Counted from the stretch's first letter, positions 1-8,936 are shown. The stretch is DNA of 64,000 nt from Streptomyces sp. YPW6 (GCF_018866325.1 NZ_CP076457.1:7165001-7229000); one strand, 5' to 3'. Made by a program: numbers and translations. The notes: a model not told the origin generated them from the letters alone.

Positions 1-70
1 ATCACCGGCGGAGGTTGCTGAGGGGCAAGCCCTGCCCGGCGGTCCGGTCCTCGCCGCGGCTGCCGGCCTC

Positions 71-637
71 TCAGCCCCCGCCGCCCCGGGCGGCCGCCGC
101 CGCGGCGACCTGGTGCAGCGTCCGTCCCGTACGGGCCGACCGCGCGTGGTACGGGTCGGGGGAACCGGGCCTGCCGCGGACGGCGAGGCGGTCGTTGGCC
201 TTGATCAGGAGCCAGGCCTCGTGGCCGCCGCTGTCCGGCTCGTCGCCCTTCTTGATACGGGTGAGCGCGAACTCGCCGTGCAGCTTCGACCCGTACAGCC
301 AGAACGTCGCGTGACCCAGCTCCAGGGACGTGGCGAAGGGGACGGAGCCGCCCTGCCCGTCGTGTCCGAGCGGCCGGTAGGTCCCCTGGTCCCAGACGAT
401 GACCGTGCCGCTCCCGGACTCGCCCCGGGGGATGACCCCCTCGAACTCGCGGTACTCCAGGGCGTGGTCCTCCGTCGGCACGGCGAGCCTGCGGTCACTG
501 GGGTTCTCGGACGGCCCGCGGGGCACCGCCCAGGACTTCAGTACCCCGTCGACCTCCAGCCGGAAGTCGAAGTGCAGTCGTCGCGCGTCATGGATCTGCA
601 CGACGAAGTGCGGCCGCGGTGTGCCGTCGTTCTCCAC
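71..637 (-). CDS. stand-alone LigD-type DNA 3'-phosphoesterase
   Basis: Predicted 3'-phosphoesterase/3'-ribonuclease that trims 3' ends during end-joining repair; this fold is usually the N-terminal domain of LigD. The 188-aa protein holds the family pattern near its start: His16, His22 and Asp24 (in a LHFDFRLE block) and His58 (EDHALEY). Their spacing matches the metal-binding residues H42/H48/D50/H84 of Pseudomonas LigD. It continues through GVIPRGE and GTVIVWD blocks. No ligase or polymerase domain follows, so it is a free-standing PE protein. The GTG at 637 was chosen because GAAGGGAG lies about 6 nt upstream; an open frame continues to 838 without a better signal. The C-terminus is a low-complexity Ala/Gly tail. 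Neighbours give no operon. Confidence 0.85.
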   Translation of the reverse strand: MENDGTPRPHFVVQIHDARRLHFDFRLEVDGVLKSWAVPRGPSENPSDRRLAVPTEDHALEYREFEGVIPRGESGSGTVIVWDQGTYRPLGHDGQGGSVPFATSLELGHATFWLYGSKLHGEFALTRIKKGDEPDSGGHEAWLLIKANDRLAVRGRPGSPDPYHARSARTGRTLHQVAAAAAARGGGG

Positions 638-944
638 GTCGTGCTCCCTTCGCCGCCCGGTCGCTACCTCCACTCTGCGACCGGGCGGAAAGAACCGCAC
701 GACGGGACCACGTGCCTTCAGTCGCATATGCCATGGAGACGTGCCGTTCCTTCTCCGGTCCGGACCAGGATATTGACGGCCCCTGCGGCACTCCCTTAAA
801 TCAAGAAGTGAAATATGCGCCCGAGGTGATCGCCCCAACCGTTCACCTCTCGGCGTTGACCTGTCATGTACATGCCTTCCCTTTGTGTGTCTTCCGCGCC
901 ATGCGCAGGGCCGTCATGTGCGTGTCCCCACGCGAAGTGATGTG
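638..944. other. intergenic region between phosphoesterase and GH16 gene
   Basis: Divergent 307-nt gap that must hold promoters for both flanking genes. It contains a TTGACC hexamer at 856-861 followed by the 10-bp palindrome CATGTACATG at 865-874 and an A/T-richer stretch around 796-815. No small gene or strong hairpin was recognised. The promoter reading is only a suggestion. Confidence 0.3.
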
Positions 945-1850
945 ATGACCGTGCACCCCACGCACTCCACGGCGCGCAGCGTCTCCCGGCGCCGCCGCGT
1001 CGCCCTCCACGCGGCCTCTCTGCTCTGTTGCTCCGCCATCCTCGCCGCACTCCCCGGTGGAGCGTCCGCCGCACCCGCCGCGGACTTTCCGGCTCCCGGA
1101 CCGGGGACCATGGCCGTCGCCTTCGAGGACCAGTTCGACGGGCCGGCCGGTGCCGCTGTGGACGGCGGCAAGTGGCGGACCGAGACCGGCGACAACGTCA
1201 ACAACCACGAGCGGCAGTACTACACCCCGGGCAACGGCAACGCCGCTCTCGACGGCCGGGGCAACCTCGTGATCACCGCCCGCAAGGAGAACCCGGGCAA
1301 CTACCGCTGCTGGTACGGGACCTGCGAGTACACCTCGTCCCGGCTCAACACCTCCGGCACGTTCGCCGCCGCCTACGGCCATGTCGAGGCCCGGATCAAG
1401 ATCCCGCGCGGCCAGGGCATCTGGCCCGCGTTCTGGATGCTGGGCGACGACTTCGGCAACGTCGGCTGGCCGAACAGCGGCGAGATCGACATCATGGAGA
1501 ACGTCGGCTTCGAGCCCGGCACGGTCCACGGCACCCTGCACGGGCCCGGCTACTCCGGTTCGGGCGGCATCGGCGCCGCGTACACCCTCCCCGGCGGGCA
1601 GGCGTTCGCCGACGACTTCCACACCTTCTCCGTGGACTGGGCGCCCGACTCCATCACCTGGTCCGTCGACGGCCAGGTCTTCCAGCGGCGCACCCCCGCC
1701 GACCTGGGCGGCAACCCGTGGGTGTTCAACAAGCCCTTCTTCCTCATCCTGAACCTCGCGGTCGGCGGCTACTGGCCGGGCGACCCCGACGGCTCGACCC
1801 GGTTCCCGCAGCAGATGGTCATCGACTACGTCCGGGTGACGACCTCGTGA
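945..1850 (+). CDS. secreted GH16 family beta-glucanase
   Basis: Predicted endo-beta-1,3(4)-glucanase (laminarinase type) acting outside the cell. The 301-aa protein starts with an Arg-rich n-region (SRRRR), a hydrophobic core and an Ala-rich cleavage area near GASAAPA, so it is exported by Sec or possibly Tat. The GH16 active-site block is GEIDIME, with Glu180 and Glu185 as nucleophile and acid/base and Asp182 between them; the preceding GIWPAFWML block is also typical of the family. There is no carbohydrate-binding module, so this is a single-domain enzyme. The ATG at 945 follows a weak GAAGTGAT signal; an in-frame GTG at 942 is an alternative. It is transcribed alone, ahead of an unrelated reductase. 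Confidence 0.9.
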   Translation: MTVHPTHSTARSVSRRRRVALHAASLLCCSAILAALPGGASAAPAADFPAPGPGTMAVAFEDQFDGPAGAAVDGGKWRTETGDNVNNHERQYYTPGNGNAALDGRGNLVITARKENPGNYRCWYGTCEYTSSRLNTSGTFAAAYGHVEARIKIPRGQGIWPAFWMLGDDFGNVGWPNSGEIDIMENVGFEPGTVHGTLHGPGYSGSGGIGAAYTLPGGQAFADDFHTFSVDWAPDSITWSVDGQVFQRRTPADLGGNPWVFNKPFFLILNLAVGGYWPGDPDGSTRFPQQMVIDYVRVTTS

Positions 1851-1962
1851 CGACCGACGGCTGACCGGACGTCCCGGAGGCGTGGACGGCGGCAGAGGTG
1901 CTCCTGCCGCCGCCCACCCCACCCGTCCCGCCCACCCCGTCCGGCACGAGAAGCGGAATAGC

Positions 1963-2955
1963 ATGATCCCCATGGAACAGCGCACACTCGGCAGGACCGG
2001 CCGTGACGTCTCGGTCGTCGGACAGGGCACCTGGCAGCTCGGCGGTGACTGGGGAGAGGTCGCGGAGCACGACGCGTTCGCCGTCCTCGACGCGGCCGTC
2101 GCATCCGGCGTCACCTTCTTCGACACCGCGGACGTGTACGGCGACGGCCGCAGCGAACAGCTCATCGGCCGGTACCTCCAGAGCCGCCCCGACGCGGACG
2201 TCTTCGTCGCCACCAAGATGGGCCGCCGCGCCGACCAGGTGCCGGAGAACTACGTCCTGGACAACTTCCGCGCCTGGAACGACCGTTCCCGGGCCAACCT
2301 GGGCACCGACACGCTCGACCTCGTACAACTGCACTGCCCGCCCACGAGCGTCTACTCCTCCGACGCGGTCTACGACGCCCTGGACACCCTGGTGGCCGAG
2401 CAGCGGATCGCCGCCTACGCGGTGAGCGTCGAGACCTGCGCCGAGGCGCTGACCGCCATCGCGCGCCCCGGCGTCGCGAGCGTGCAGATCATCCTCAACC
2501 CGTTCCGTCTCAAGCCGCTCGACGATGTCCTCCCGGCGGCCGTCGCCGCAGGCGTCGGCATCATCGCCCGGGTCCCGCTCGCCTCCGGACTGCTCTCCGG
2601 GAAGTACACCAAGGACACCGTCTTCGGCCCCGAGGACCACCGGACGTACAACCGCCACGGCGAGGCGTTCGACCGGGGCGAGACGTTCTCCGGCATCGAC
2701 TACGCCACCGGCGTCACCGCGGCCGCCGAGTTCGCCGAGCTGGCCCCGGAGGGCGCCACCTCCGCGCAGACCGCGCTGCGCTGGATCATCCAGCAACCGG
2801 GCGTCACCAGCGTGATCCCCGGGGCGCGCTCCGTGGAACAGGCCCGCGCCAACGCGGCGGCCGCCGCCCTGCCGCCGCTGCCGCAGAGCACGCTGGACTC
2901 CGTGCGCGAGCTGTACGACCGGTCGATCCGGGCAGAGGTCCACGGCCACTGGTGA
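1963..2955 (+). CDS. aldo/keto reductase
   Basis: NADPH-dependent oxidoreductase of the aldo/keto reductase superfamily, cytoplasmic, substrate unknown. The 330-aa protein begins with the LGRTGRDVSVVGQGTW block and has the catalytic Asp-Tyr region FFDTADVYG, the Lys in VATKMG and the LVQLHCP strand. The C-terminal cofactor segment is PGVTSVIPGARS. This arrangement matches bacterial YajO/general stress AKRs. ATG at 1963 is preceded by AGCGGA; a second ATG at 1972 is possible but has no better site. It lies 112 nt after the GH16 gene and is followed by a convergent kinase gene. Confidence 0.88.
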   Translation: MIPMEQRTLGRTGRDVSVVGQGTWQLGGDWGEVAEHDAFAVLDAAVASGVTFFDTADVYGDGRSEQLIGRYLQSRPDADVFVATKMGRRADQVPENYVLDNFRAWNDRSRANLGTDTLDLVQLHCPPTSVYSSDAVYDALDTLVAEQRIAAYAVSVETCAEALTAIARPGVASVQIILNPFRLKPLDDVLPAAVAAGVGIIARVPLASGLLSGKYTKDTVFGPEDHRTYNRHGEAFDRGETFSGIDYATGVTAAAEFAELAPEGATSAQTALRWIIQQPGVTSVIPGARSVEQARANAAAAALPPLPQSTLDSVRELYDRSIRAEVHGHW

Positions 2956-3036
2956 CGAGCGCCTGCGGGGGAGCGGTGTACGGGGAGAGAGCGGCGAACA
3001 GGGGCGCGGTGTACGGGGGCGTGGTGAGCCGGGGGC

Positions 3037-4413
3037 TCAGTCGTCCCGCTCGTCCTCCTGGTCCTCGTCCCGGTCCCCGTCCTCGCCGCTCTCCCCGCCC
3101 TGCCGCTGGTCGAGCTGCTGCCGGCCGTTGTGCTGATCACCGTCCGGCAGCTGATCGCCCTGCTGCTGAGTGCCGTCGCCGGCGTCCTGTGAGGGAGCCG
3201 AAGGGGCCGAGGGCGCCGAGGACGGGCTCTGGTCCGGGGTGCCGGCGGAGCTGGAGTCCGGGGAGAACAGGACCATCCCCAGATACACGGCGGCCAGGAA
3301 CGTCGCCGTGCCCGCGATGGCGCTCGCCACCCTGGGGCGCCGCCGGATCGCCTCGCGGGTACTGCGCCGACGTCCCGGAGCCGAACGGGCCGGCGCCTGC
3401 CGTCTGCGCCCCGTGGGTCCCGGGAGCCGGTAGGTCGCCGGGCCGACCGGCGCGGGTGGCGCGGCCGGGGCAGGGTGCGACGGCCGCGGGGCTGCGGGGG
3501 CGACGGCACGGTGCGACGGCGGTGCCTGCAGGGGGAGGGGTTCCGGCCGGCCGCGCCAGGCGTCGGTGCGGAACCAGTCAGAAACCTGTTGCGCGGTGGG
3601 CCGCTCCTCCGGCTGTTTGGCCAGCAGCCCGAGCAGATAGGAGTCGAAGGCGGGGGAGATCTCCACGCCACGCTCCCGCAGTGGGACCGGCGGGGTGTCG
3701 ACGTGCTGGTACAGCGTCGCGGTCGCCGTGTCGGAGCGGAACGGGGGCTGTCCGAGCAGCAGTTGATAGACGACGCAGCCCAGGGAGTACATGTCGGACG
3801 CGGAGTCGGCGGTACGTCCCAGCGCGCGCTCGGGCGCCAAGTAGAGGCTCGTGCCCACGATATGACCCGCCGTCGTCAGCGCGGTCGAGGGATCGTCGAC
3901 GAACTGGGCTATCCCGAAGTCGCCGATCTTCACCGATCCGTCCGTGTCCAGCATCAGGTTGCCCGGCTTGATGTCGCGGTGGACGATGCCTTGGCGGTGC
4001 GCGGCCGCCAGCCCGGCGGCCGCCTGCCCGGCGATCCGGGCGACCAGTTCGGGATGGACGCGCTCCTGGGAGGCCAGCAGGTCTCCGAGGCTCTGCCCCT
4101 CGACCAGCTCCATCACCAGGAAGAACCGGTCTTCCCAGGCGCCGAAGTCGAACACCGCCACCAGGTGCGGGTGGCTCAACCGGGCCGCTGTCTGGGCCTC
4201 CAGGCGGAAGCGGGCGGTCGACGAGGCGTCGGCCTGGTCACCCAGCAGGAGCTTCACGGCTACGGGCCGCCCCAGCACCTCGTCCGTGGCGCGCCACACC
4301 TCGCCCATGCCGCCGCGACCGATGGGGGATACCAATTGGTACCGACCAGCTACCAGCACCTGTGCACCTATCTCGAATGGTGGCCCGCTCCGCCTGTCGG
4401 CACCCCGGGACAC
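3037..4413 (-). CDS. membrane-anchored Ser/Thr protein kinase (PknB type)
   Basis: Predicted eukaryotic-type Ser/Thr kinase. Residues about 24-285 form the kinase domain: glycine loop IGRGGMGEVW, Lys54 in VAVKLL, catalytic Asp147 in HRDIKPGN, and Asp165 in DFG. A Pro/Ala-rich linker follows, then a basic stretch and one membrane helix near residues 362-383. The last ~75 residues, predicted outside the cell, are rich in Gln, Asp, Glu and Gly and carry no PASTA or other recognised sensor domain. The ligand and substrates are unknown. It converges with the aldo/keto reductase and is about 200 nt downstream of the AsnC gene on the same strand, too far for tight coupling. Confidence 0.93.
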   Translation of the reverse strand: MSRGADRRSGPPFEIGAQVLVAGRYQLVSPIGRGGMGEVWRATDEVLGRPVAVKLLLGDQADASSTARFRLEAQTAARLSHPHLVAVFDFGAWEDRFFLVMELVEGQSLGDLLASQERVHPELVARIAGQAAAGLAAAHRQGIVHRDIKPGNLMLDTDGSVKIGDFGIAQFVDDPSTALTTAGHIVGTSLYLAPERALGRTADSASDMYSLGCVVYQLLLGQPPFRSDTATATLYQHVDTPPVPLRERGVEISPAFDSYLLGLLAKQPEERPTAQQVSDWFRTDAWRGRPEPLPLQAPPSHRAVAPAAPRPSHPAPAAPPAPVGPATYRLPGPTGRRRQAPARSAPGRRRSTREAIRRRPRVASAIAGTATFLAAVYLGMVLFSPDSSSAGTPDQSPSSAPSAPSAPSQDAGDGTQQQGDQLPDGDQHNGRQQLDQRQGGESGEDGDRDEDQEDERDD

Positions 4414-4618
4414 TCGGTCTCCGGCGGAGTCCCGGGCGGTGTGGTGAACGACATGATCAGGATATCGGTCCGGCGGAGCCCGGATGCCCCGACGGCCCCT
4501 TCACCAAGCTCGGCTGACGGCCCGCCAACCACCCGGCCCCCAGGGGCGGGACGGCCGCGCGGGCTGCGGCGTACTCCCGCCGCCGAGCCGCCCGGCGTCC
4601 GCCGCGACACCTCTCCGG

Positions 4619-5122
4619 TCAGAGCTGAGCGGTCCCCGTTCCCGGCCGGTCACCCGCCGCGCGCCCCAGGGACTCCACCAGCGGCAGCACCCGGTGCGCC
4701 ACCCGCTCGCGCAGCGCCACATCGGTCCGGGTCCTGACGACCCCCGGCAGCTGGATCAGCCGCTGGATCACGTCTTCCAGATGCCCGTTGTCCCGGGCGA
4801 CGACGCGGGTCAGCAGATCGCCGCCCCCCGTCGTCGAGAACGCCTCGATGATCTCGGGCACGGCCGCCAGCGCGTCGCCCACCTCGACCAGATGCCCCTG
4901 GGTGACCTCCAGGTGCACGAAGGCGAGTACGGGGTGGCCGAGCGCGGCGGGGGAGAGGGCCGGCCCGGTGCCGGTGATCACACCGTCGCGCTCCAGCCGG
5001 TCCAGTCGGGCCTGCAGCGTGCCGCGCGCCACGCCCAGGATGCGCGCGTACTCCCGGACGCTGGTACGCGGCTGCTCGATCAGCAGGCGCAGGATGCGGG
5101 TGTCGAGAGCGTCCACCGCCAT
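4619..5122 (-). CDS. Lrp/AsnC family transcriptional regulator
   Basis: One-component DNA-binding regulator of the feast/famine family, 167 aa. It begins LDTRILRLLIEQP and has an AsnC-type helix-turn-helix (residues about 20-50) and a C-terminal RAM effector domain ending in the typical VRTRTDVALRERV strand. ATG at 5122 has a strong GGAAGGAGAT site upstream; the open frame to 5368 is non-coding leader. The gene is divergent from a FUSC-type exporter gene, and the space between contains a CTGTGCC/GGTACAG dyad at 5308-5324, a good candidate operator. By analogy with other AsnC-transporter pairs it probably regulates the exporter; effector unknown. Confidence 0.9.
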   Translation of the reverse strand: MAVDALDTRILRLLIEQPRTSVREYARILGVARGTLQARLDRLERDGVITGTGPALSPAALGHPVLAFVHLEVTQGHLVEVGDALAAVPEIIEAFSTTGGGDLLTRVVARDNGHLEDVIQRLIQLPGVVRTRTDVALRERVAHRVLPLVESLGRAAGDRPGTGTAQL

Positions 5123-5307
5123 GATCCGCAGATCTCCTTCCGAGCCGTTCCGTCCGGGCACGTCCGTACCCGGAGTGAGGGGGCCGCTCCGGGCCGTCGG
5201 TGCGGCGGCCGGCGCACCGACCGCCGCGGCAGGGCACGGGCTGCGGGTGCGCACCCGCCCCGGAGTGGTCCGTTGGCATGCTGATGGCTGGACCATCGGC
5301 CATTCTA

Positions 5308-5324
5308 CTGTGCCATTGGTACAG
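5308..5324. promoter_or_regulatory. candidate AsnC operator dyad
   Basis: Seventeen-base dyad with arms CTGTGCC and GGTACAG (six of seven pairs match) around an ATT centre. It lies in the 325-nt divergent gap (5123-5447) between the AsnC regulator and the FUSC-type exporter. A short dyad with A/T centre is typical of Lrp/AsnC sites. Nothing else recognisable lies in this gap. Confidence 0.45.
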
Positions 5325-5447
5325 CCTAATCCGCTCGGTTTGATCCAGACGCCCGATGGATGCTGCAATGGTCAGGTCGATGGCGCTGCGGACTTCCGCG
5401 GCGCCTTTTTCATGCGAGCTCTGCGGTGACGCGGGAGGGGTGGAAGC

Positions 5448-6953
5448 GTGCTGAAGAGGGTGTTCGTGGCGCCGGACCCGGGTCGGCTGCGCTTGCGGAG
5501 TGCCGCGCGTTCCGTCGTGGGGGTCGGCGGAGCGGTGGCCGCCTGCGCGGTGACCGGGCACTCGCTGGTGGCCGTGATCACCGGCGGTCTGGCCGCTCTT
5601 CTGGCCCTTTTCACGGTCGCCGACGCGGACGTCCGCGCCCAGGGCGTGACCACCGCGCTGCTGCCGGCGGTCGGTCTCCCCGTACTCGCGCTCGCGAGCG
5701 CGCTGCACGAAGCACCACTCGTCCGGGACGCCGCGTTCCTGGCGGTGATCGGTGCCGGGGTCTTCGCGCGGCGATGGGGCCCGCGCGGGAACGCGCTGGG
5801 CATCTTCGCGTTCATGATGTTCTTCGTCGCCCAGTTCCTGCACGCCACCCCCGGCCGGCTGCCCGGCCTCTTCACCGCGGTCGTCCTCGCCCTACTGGTT
5901 TCGTCCGCCGTCCGTTTCGGTCTGTGGTGCTTCGAGCGCCGCCGTCCGCCCGCGGTTGTGCCCGCTCCGGCGGGCGGGCGAGGGCTGGGGCGGGCCACGA
6001 CCCGCCAGGCGGTACAGGCCACCGTGGCGTGCGGGTTCGCTCTGGGGGCCGGGCAGGTGCTGTCCCACGACCGCTGGTACTGGGCGGTGGGCACGGCCTG
6101 GTGGATCTTCGTGAACACCGCTTCACGGGGCGAGACCCTGGTCCGCGGCTTCCGCCGGGTCCTGGGCACCGTCCTGGGCATTCCCGCCGGGCTGCTCATC
6201 GCCGTCCCCCTGCACGGAAACCTCACGGGCACGGCGGTCCTGGTGGCGGTGTGCGTCTTCGGGATCTTCTACACGGCCGCGGTGTCGTACTCCTGGATGA
6301 TCTTCGCCGTCACGTTGATGATCTCCCTCCTCTACGGCCTGCTGGGGGTGCTGAACCCGGAACTGCTCGTGCTGCGGCTGGCGGAGACCGGGGTCGGGGC
6401 GCTCGGGGCCGCCCTCGCGGTGCTGCTGGTGCTTCCCGTGACCACGCACGCGACGACCCATGCGTGGATCCAGCGCGCACTGAGCTGCGTCCACGCGTGC
6501 ACCGCCCAAGCCGCCGCACGACTCGCGGGCACTCCGGGGGCCGACCCGGAGCCCCACATCGCCGAGCTGGAACTCCTGCTCGGGCGCGTACGGCTCTCCC
6601 TCGCCCCCCTGGTCCACCCGCTCAACCCGCTCCGCGCCCGCAAGGCCCGCGCCCGCAAGGTCCTGGCCCTGCTCGACGACTGCGCCCGCGAGGTCCGCGG
6701 CCTGGCGCTGGTCGCCGCCGACCCGGACGCCTCGCACGACGACCGCCTCACGGCCGCCTGCTGGCGGGTCCGGTCGGCGGTGGAGATCCTCACTTCTCCC
6801 CAGCCCGGTGCGATTCCGGCAGCGGCCGCCGCCGCGCACCGCGCCACCGCCGCAGATCCGGCCCTGGCCCACCTCCACGACCTGGAGCGGGCCCTCGCCG
6901 AGCTCGTCAGCCCGCTCAGCCACGCCCCCTACGCGGCATCGAGGGCCGCCTGA
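5448..6953 (+). CDS. FUSC-family (aromatic acid exporter-like) inner membrane protein
   Basis: Predicted membrane transporter, 501 aa, of the fusaric-acid-resistance/aromatic acid exporter superfamily. It shows two hydrophobic blocks: five or six helices in residues about 20-165 and another set at about 190-345. A soluble helical C-terminal domain of ~150 residues follows. The second block contains the FUSC-like segment WYWAVGTAWWIFVNTASRGETLVRGFRR (residues about 208-235). Start GTG at 5448 has GGGAGGGGTGGAAGC upstream. It is divergent from an AsnC regulator that may control it. Its 3' end overlaps the convergent gene at 6916. Substrate unknown. Confidence 0.82.
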   Translation: MLKRVFVAPDPGRLRLRSAARSVVGVGGAVAACAVTGHSLVAVITGGLAALLALFTVADADVRAQGVTTALLPAVGLPVLALASALHEAPLVRDAAFLAVIGAGVFARRWGPRGNALGIFAFMMFFVAQFLHATPGRLPGLFTAVVLALLVSSAVRFGLWCFERRRPPAVVPAPAGGRGLGRATTRQAVQATVACGFALGAGQVLSHDRWYWAVGTAWWIFVNTASRGETLVRGFRRVLGTVLGIPAGLLIAVPLHGNLTGTAVLVAVCVFGIFYTAAVSYSWMIFAVTLMISLLYGLLGVLNPELLVLRLAETGVGALGAALAVLLVLPVTTHATTHAWIQRALSCVHACTAQAAARLAGTPGADPEPHIAELELLLGRVRLSLAPLVHPLNPLRARKARARKVLALLDDCAREVRGLALVAADPDASHDDRLTAACWRVRSAVEILTSPQPGAIPAAAAAAHRATAADPALAHLHDLERALAELVSPLSHAPYAASRAA

Positions 6954-7392
6954 TCCCGGGCAGGGCCGGAGGCATCAGGTGCCGTCGGGCCACCGCCAGG
7001 AGCAGGACGTAGGCGAGCACCACCAGCACGACCGTGACGATCCACGACCGCGAACCGGTCGGGTCGTACACCCGCCCCGCGTTGCCCACGTCCACCGCCG
7101 GAGCCGTCTGGCCGGCCTCGAAGGATTCCCGGCCGCTCCCGTACAGCTTGACGCCCGCGAGCTCCACGGTGCCGTCGTCCGACCGGAACGTCCCCGACCA
7201 CTCGCACGAGGTGTGCCCGGCGTGACCCACGCACACGAGGCGGGCCGCGGTGAAGGTGCCCCGCGGCCCGTCCGCCGTGGCGGCCCGGGCGGCGGTGCCG
7301 AGGTTCGGCACCGTCAGCCAGAAGAGCAGGACCCCGACCAGCAGGAGCAGGAGGGAGACGAACCCCGAGGGGCTTCTTCCGCTCGCCGCCAC
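6916..7392 (-). CDS. small membrane protein, two helices with exported loop
   Basis: Unrecognised 158-aa protein. One membrane helix near residues 10-30 and another near 115-135 flank a ~80-residue extracytoplasmic loop with two cysteines (LVCVGHAGHTSCEW), which could form a disulfide, and a YGSGRESFEAG segment. A basic tail follows. GTG start at 7392 lies 4 nt after the stop of the upstream gene, so the two are co-transcribed. Its last 38 nt overlap the 3' end of the convergent exporter gene. Function unknown; small streptomycete membrane proteins of this layout are common. Confidence 0.72.
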   Translation of the reverse strand: MAASGRSPSGFVSLLLLLVGVLLFWLTVPNLGTAARAATADGPRGTFTAARLVCVGHAGHTSCEWSGTFRSDDGTVELAGVKLYGSGRESFEAGQTAPAVDVGNAGRVYDPTGSRSWIVTVVLVVLAYVLLLAVARRHLMPPALPGIRRPSMPRRGRG

Positions 7393-7396
7393 GCGG

Positions 7397-7960
7397 TCAG
7401 TCCTTCGGCGCGCAGGAACACCGTGCGGTGGCGTTGTCCGGCCGGTTCGCGCGGGTGTGCAGGTACATCGCCACCACCATGGGGACCGTCACCAGGGTGT
7501 TGTAGAAGAGGTGCAGTTCCACACGGGGCATGATCAGCTGGATCAGGCTCGTGGGAACCTCCTTGCCCAGCAGGTTCACGGCGGCGAGCGCCTGGACCAG
7601 CAGCAGCAGGTGCTCCAGGTGGTGCCACACCTGGATCCCGAGCGACACCTTCCACCAAGTGCCCGCACGGCCGGTGAAGCCGGGACGCAGGAGGAACAGG
7701 CCGGCCATCATCACCAGGGCGTAGCCGTAGTGCATCCACTCCGACGTGACGAGCCACGGGAACGGGACTCCGAGCACCCCGCGCGCCTCAGGGATCGGCC
7801 AGCCCATGACGTAGATCTGGTAGGCCTGGACCAGGTGTTCGGCCCAGTGCGCGACGACGATGAAAACGAAGATCCGCAGACCGAGTTGGTGATGCCTGCC
7901 GTTGAGCGAGTCGAGCCCGCCTCGCAGCGTGTGCGGTAACGCTCCCGTGCTGATGGCCAT
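7397..7960 (-). CDS. polytopic membrane protein, His-rich helices
   Basis: Unrecognised 187-aa integral membrane protein with about four to five helices. Several helices carry histidines in patterns such as HWAEHLVQ, HYGYALVMM and VWHHLEHLLLL, which could bind a metal or haem. The C-terminus has two cysteines (CSCAPKD). ATG at 7960 is preceded by a GTGGAGG site. First gene of a two-gene operon with the 158-aa membrane protein. No family function can be assigned from the sequence alone. Confidence 0.72.
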   Translation of the reverse strand: MAISTGALPHTLRGGLDSLNGRHHQLGLRIFVFIVVAHWAEHLVQAYQIYVMGWPIPEARGVLGVPFPWLVTSEWMHYGYALVMMAGLFLLRPGFTGRAGTWWKVSLGIQVWHHLEHLLLLVQALAAVNLLGKEVPTSLIQLIMPRVELHLFYNTLVTVPMVVAMYLHTRANRPDNATARCSCAPKD

Positions 7961-8357
7961 GCCTGAACCTCCACGGTGGGGAACGGTGGCCCATTAGACC
8001 AGGGCCCTGCGGAGGAGTTCTTCTCCCGAAGTGCTCTCCTTTGCACGCCGGTTCGCGAACCCCCGCGTTCTCCCGGACGGCCCGGCGCAGGCCCCCGGCG
8101 TCCGCGGCGCCGACGCCCCCGGCGCGCGCCGAACGGATGCCGCTGCTCAGCGACATGATCGCGGAAGGACCGGCCGCTTCGCTCCCGCCGAGGGGCACGG
8201 GCCCGGCCGTGGGAGCGGGAGCCTCACCGCTTCGAGGCGCGGTTGCCACCGACGGGAGCGTTCACTAGCTTCCTGGCATCGCCGCGGGGGCCTGGCGTGC
8301 CGCGGCCGTGCGGTCCGCACCGGATGTCTGTCTCCCCCCTCTCCCGGAGGAAGAGCC
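7961..8357. other. intergenic region, divergent
   Basis: Divergent 397-nt gap between the His-rich membrane protein gene and the AhpD-like gene. It is very GC-rich and shows no small gene, RNA gene or convincing hairpin. The GGAGG at 8346-8350 is the ribosome site of the downstream gene. Confidence 0.4.
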
Positions 8358-8909
8358 ATGCCTCACATCTCGCTGAACAACGACCTGCCCGGGATCACCG
8401 GGCTGATGGCCCAACGCCCGGACACCGGGGGGCCGTTGGGTGACCTGGCGAACGCCCTGCTGAGGGCGCCGTCCTCGCTCCGACCGGGCGAGCGCGAGCT
8501 GATCGCGGCCTACGTCTCCCAGCTCAACGGCACCGAGTTCTGCTCCTCCTCGCACGGAGCCTTCGCCGCCGCGCAACTCGCGGGGGGCCGTGAACTGGTC
8601 CGCGACGCGCTCGCCGACCCCGGCACCGCACCGATCAGCGCCCGGCTGCGTGCGCTGCTGGCCGTGGCCGCGGAGGTCCAGAGCGCCGCCCGTCCGGTCT
8701 CCGACCAGGCGATCGCGGCGGCGCGGGCCGAGGGCGCGGACGACACGGACCTGCACGACACGGTGCTGATCGCCGCGGCGTTCTGCATGTACAACCGCTA
8801 CGTCAGCGGTCTCGCGACCGAACTGCCCGACGACGACGCGTACTACGAGCACGCCGCCCTGCGGATCGTGACGGACGGCTACCGTGCCGGGACCGTCCAG
8901 GGCGCCTGA
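8358..8909 (+). CDS. AhpD-like / carboxymuconolactone decarboxylase family protein
   Basis: 183-aa all-helical protein of the AhpD/CMD superfamily, related to peroxidase-associated proteins. The core LRPGERELIAAYVSQLNGTEFC and the later MYNRYVSGLA segment are typical. AhpD enzymes use a C-x-x-C pair; here the site reads CSSSH, so the second Cys is replaced by Ser and only one candidate peroxidatic Cys plus the His remain. It may therefore be a one-cysteine relative. ATG at 8358 follows GGAGGAAGAGCC. It is 27 nt upstream of a DinB-fold gene and probably co-transcribed with it. Confidence 0.78.
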   Translation: MPHISLNNDLPGITGLMAQRPDTGGPLGDLANALLRAPSSLRPGERELIAAYVSQLNGTEFCSSSHGAFAAAQLAGGRELVRDALADPGTAPISARLRALLAVAAEVQSAARPVSDQAIAAARAEGADDTDLHDTVLIAAAFCMYNRYVSGLATELPDDDAYYEHAALRIVTDGYRAGTVQGA

Positions 8910-8936
8910 CCCGACCCGGAAGCAGGAGGCCGCTAT

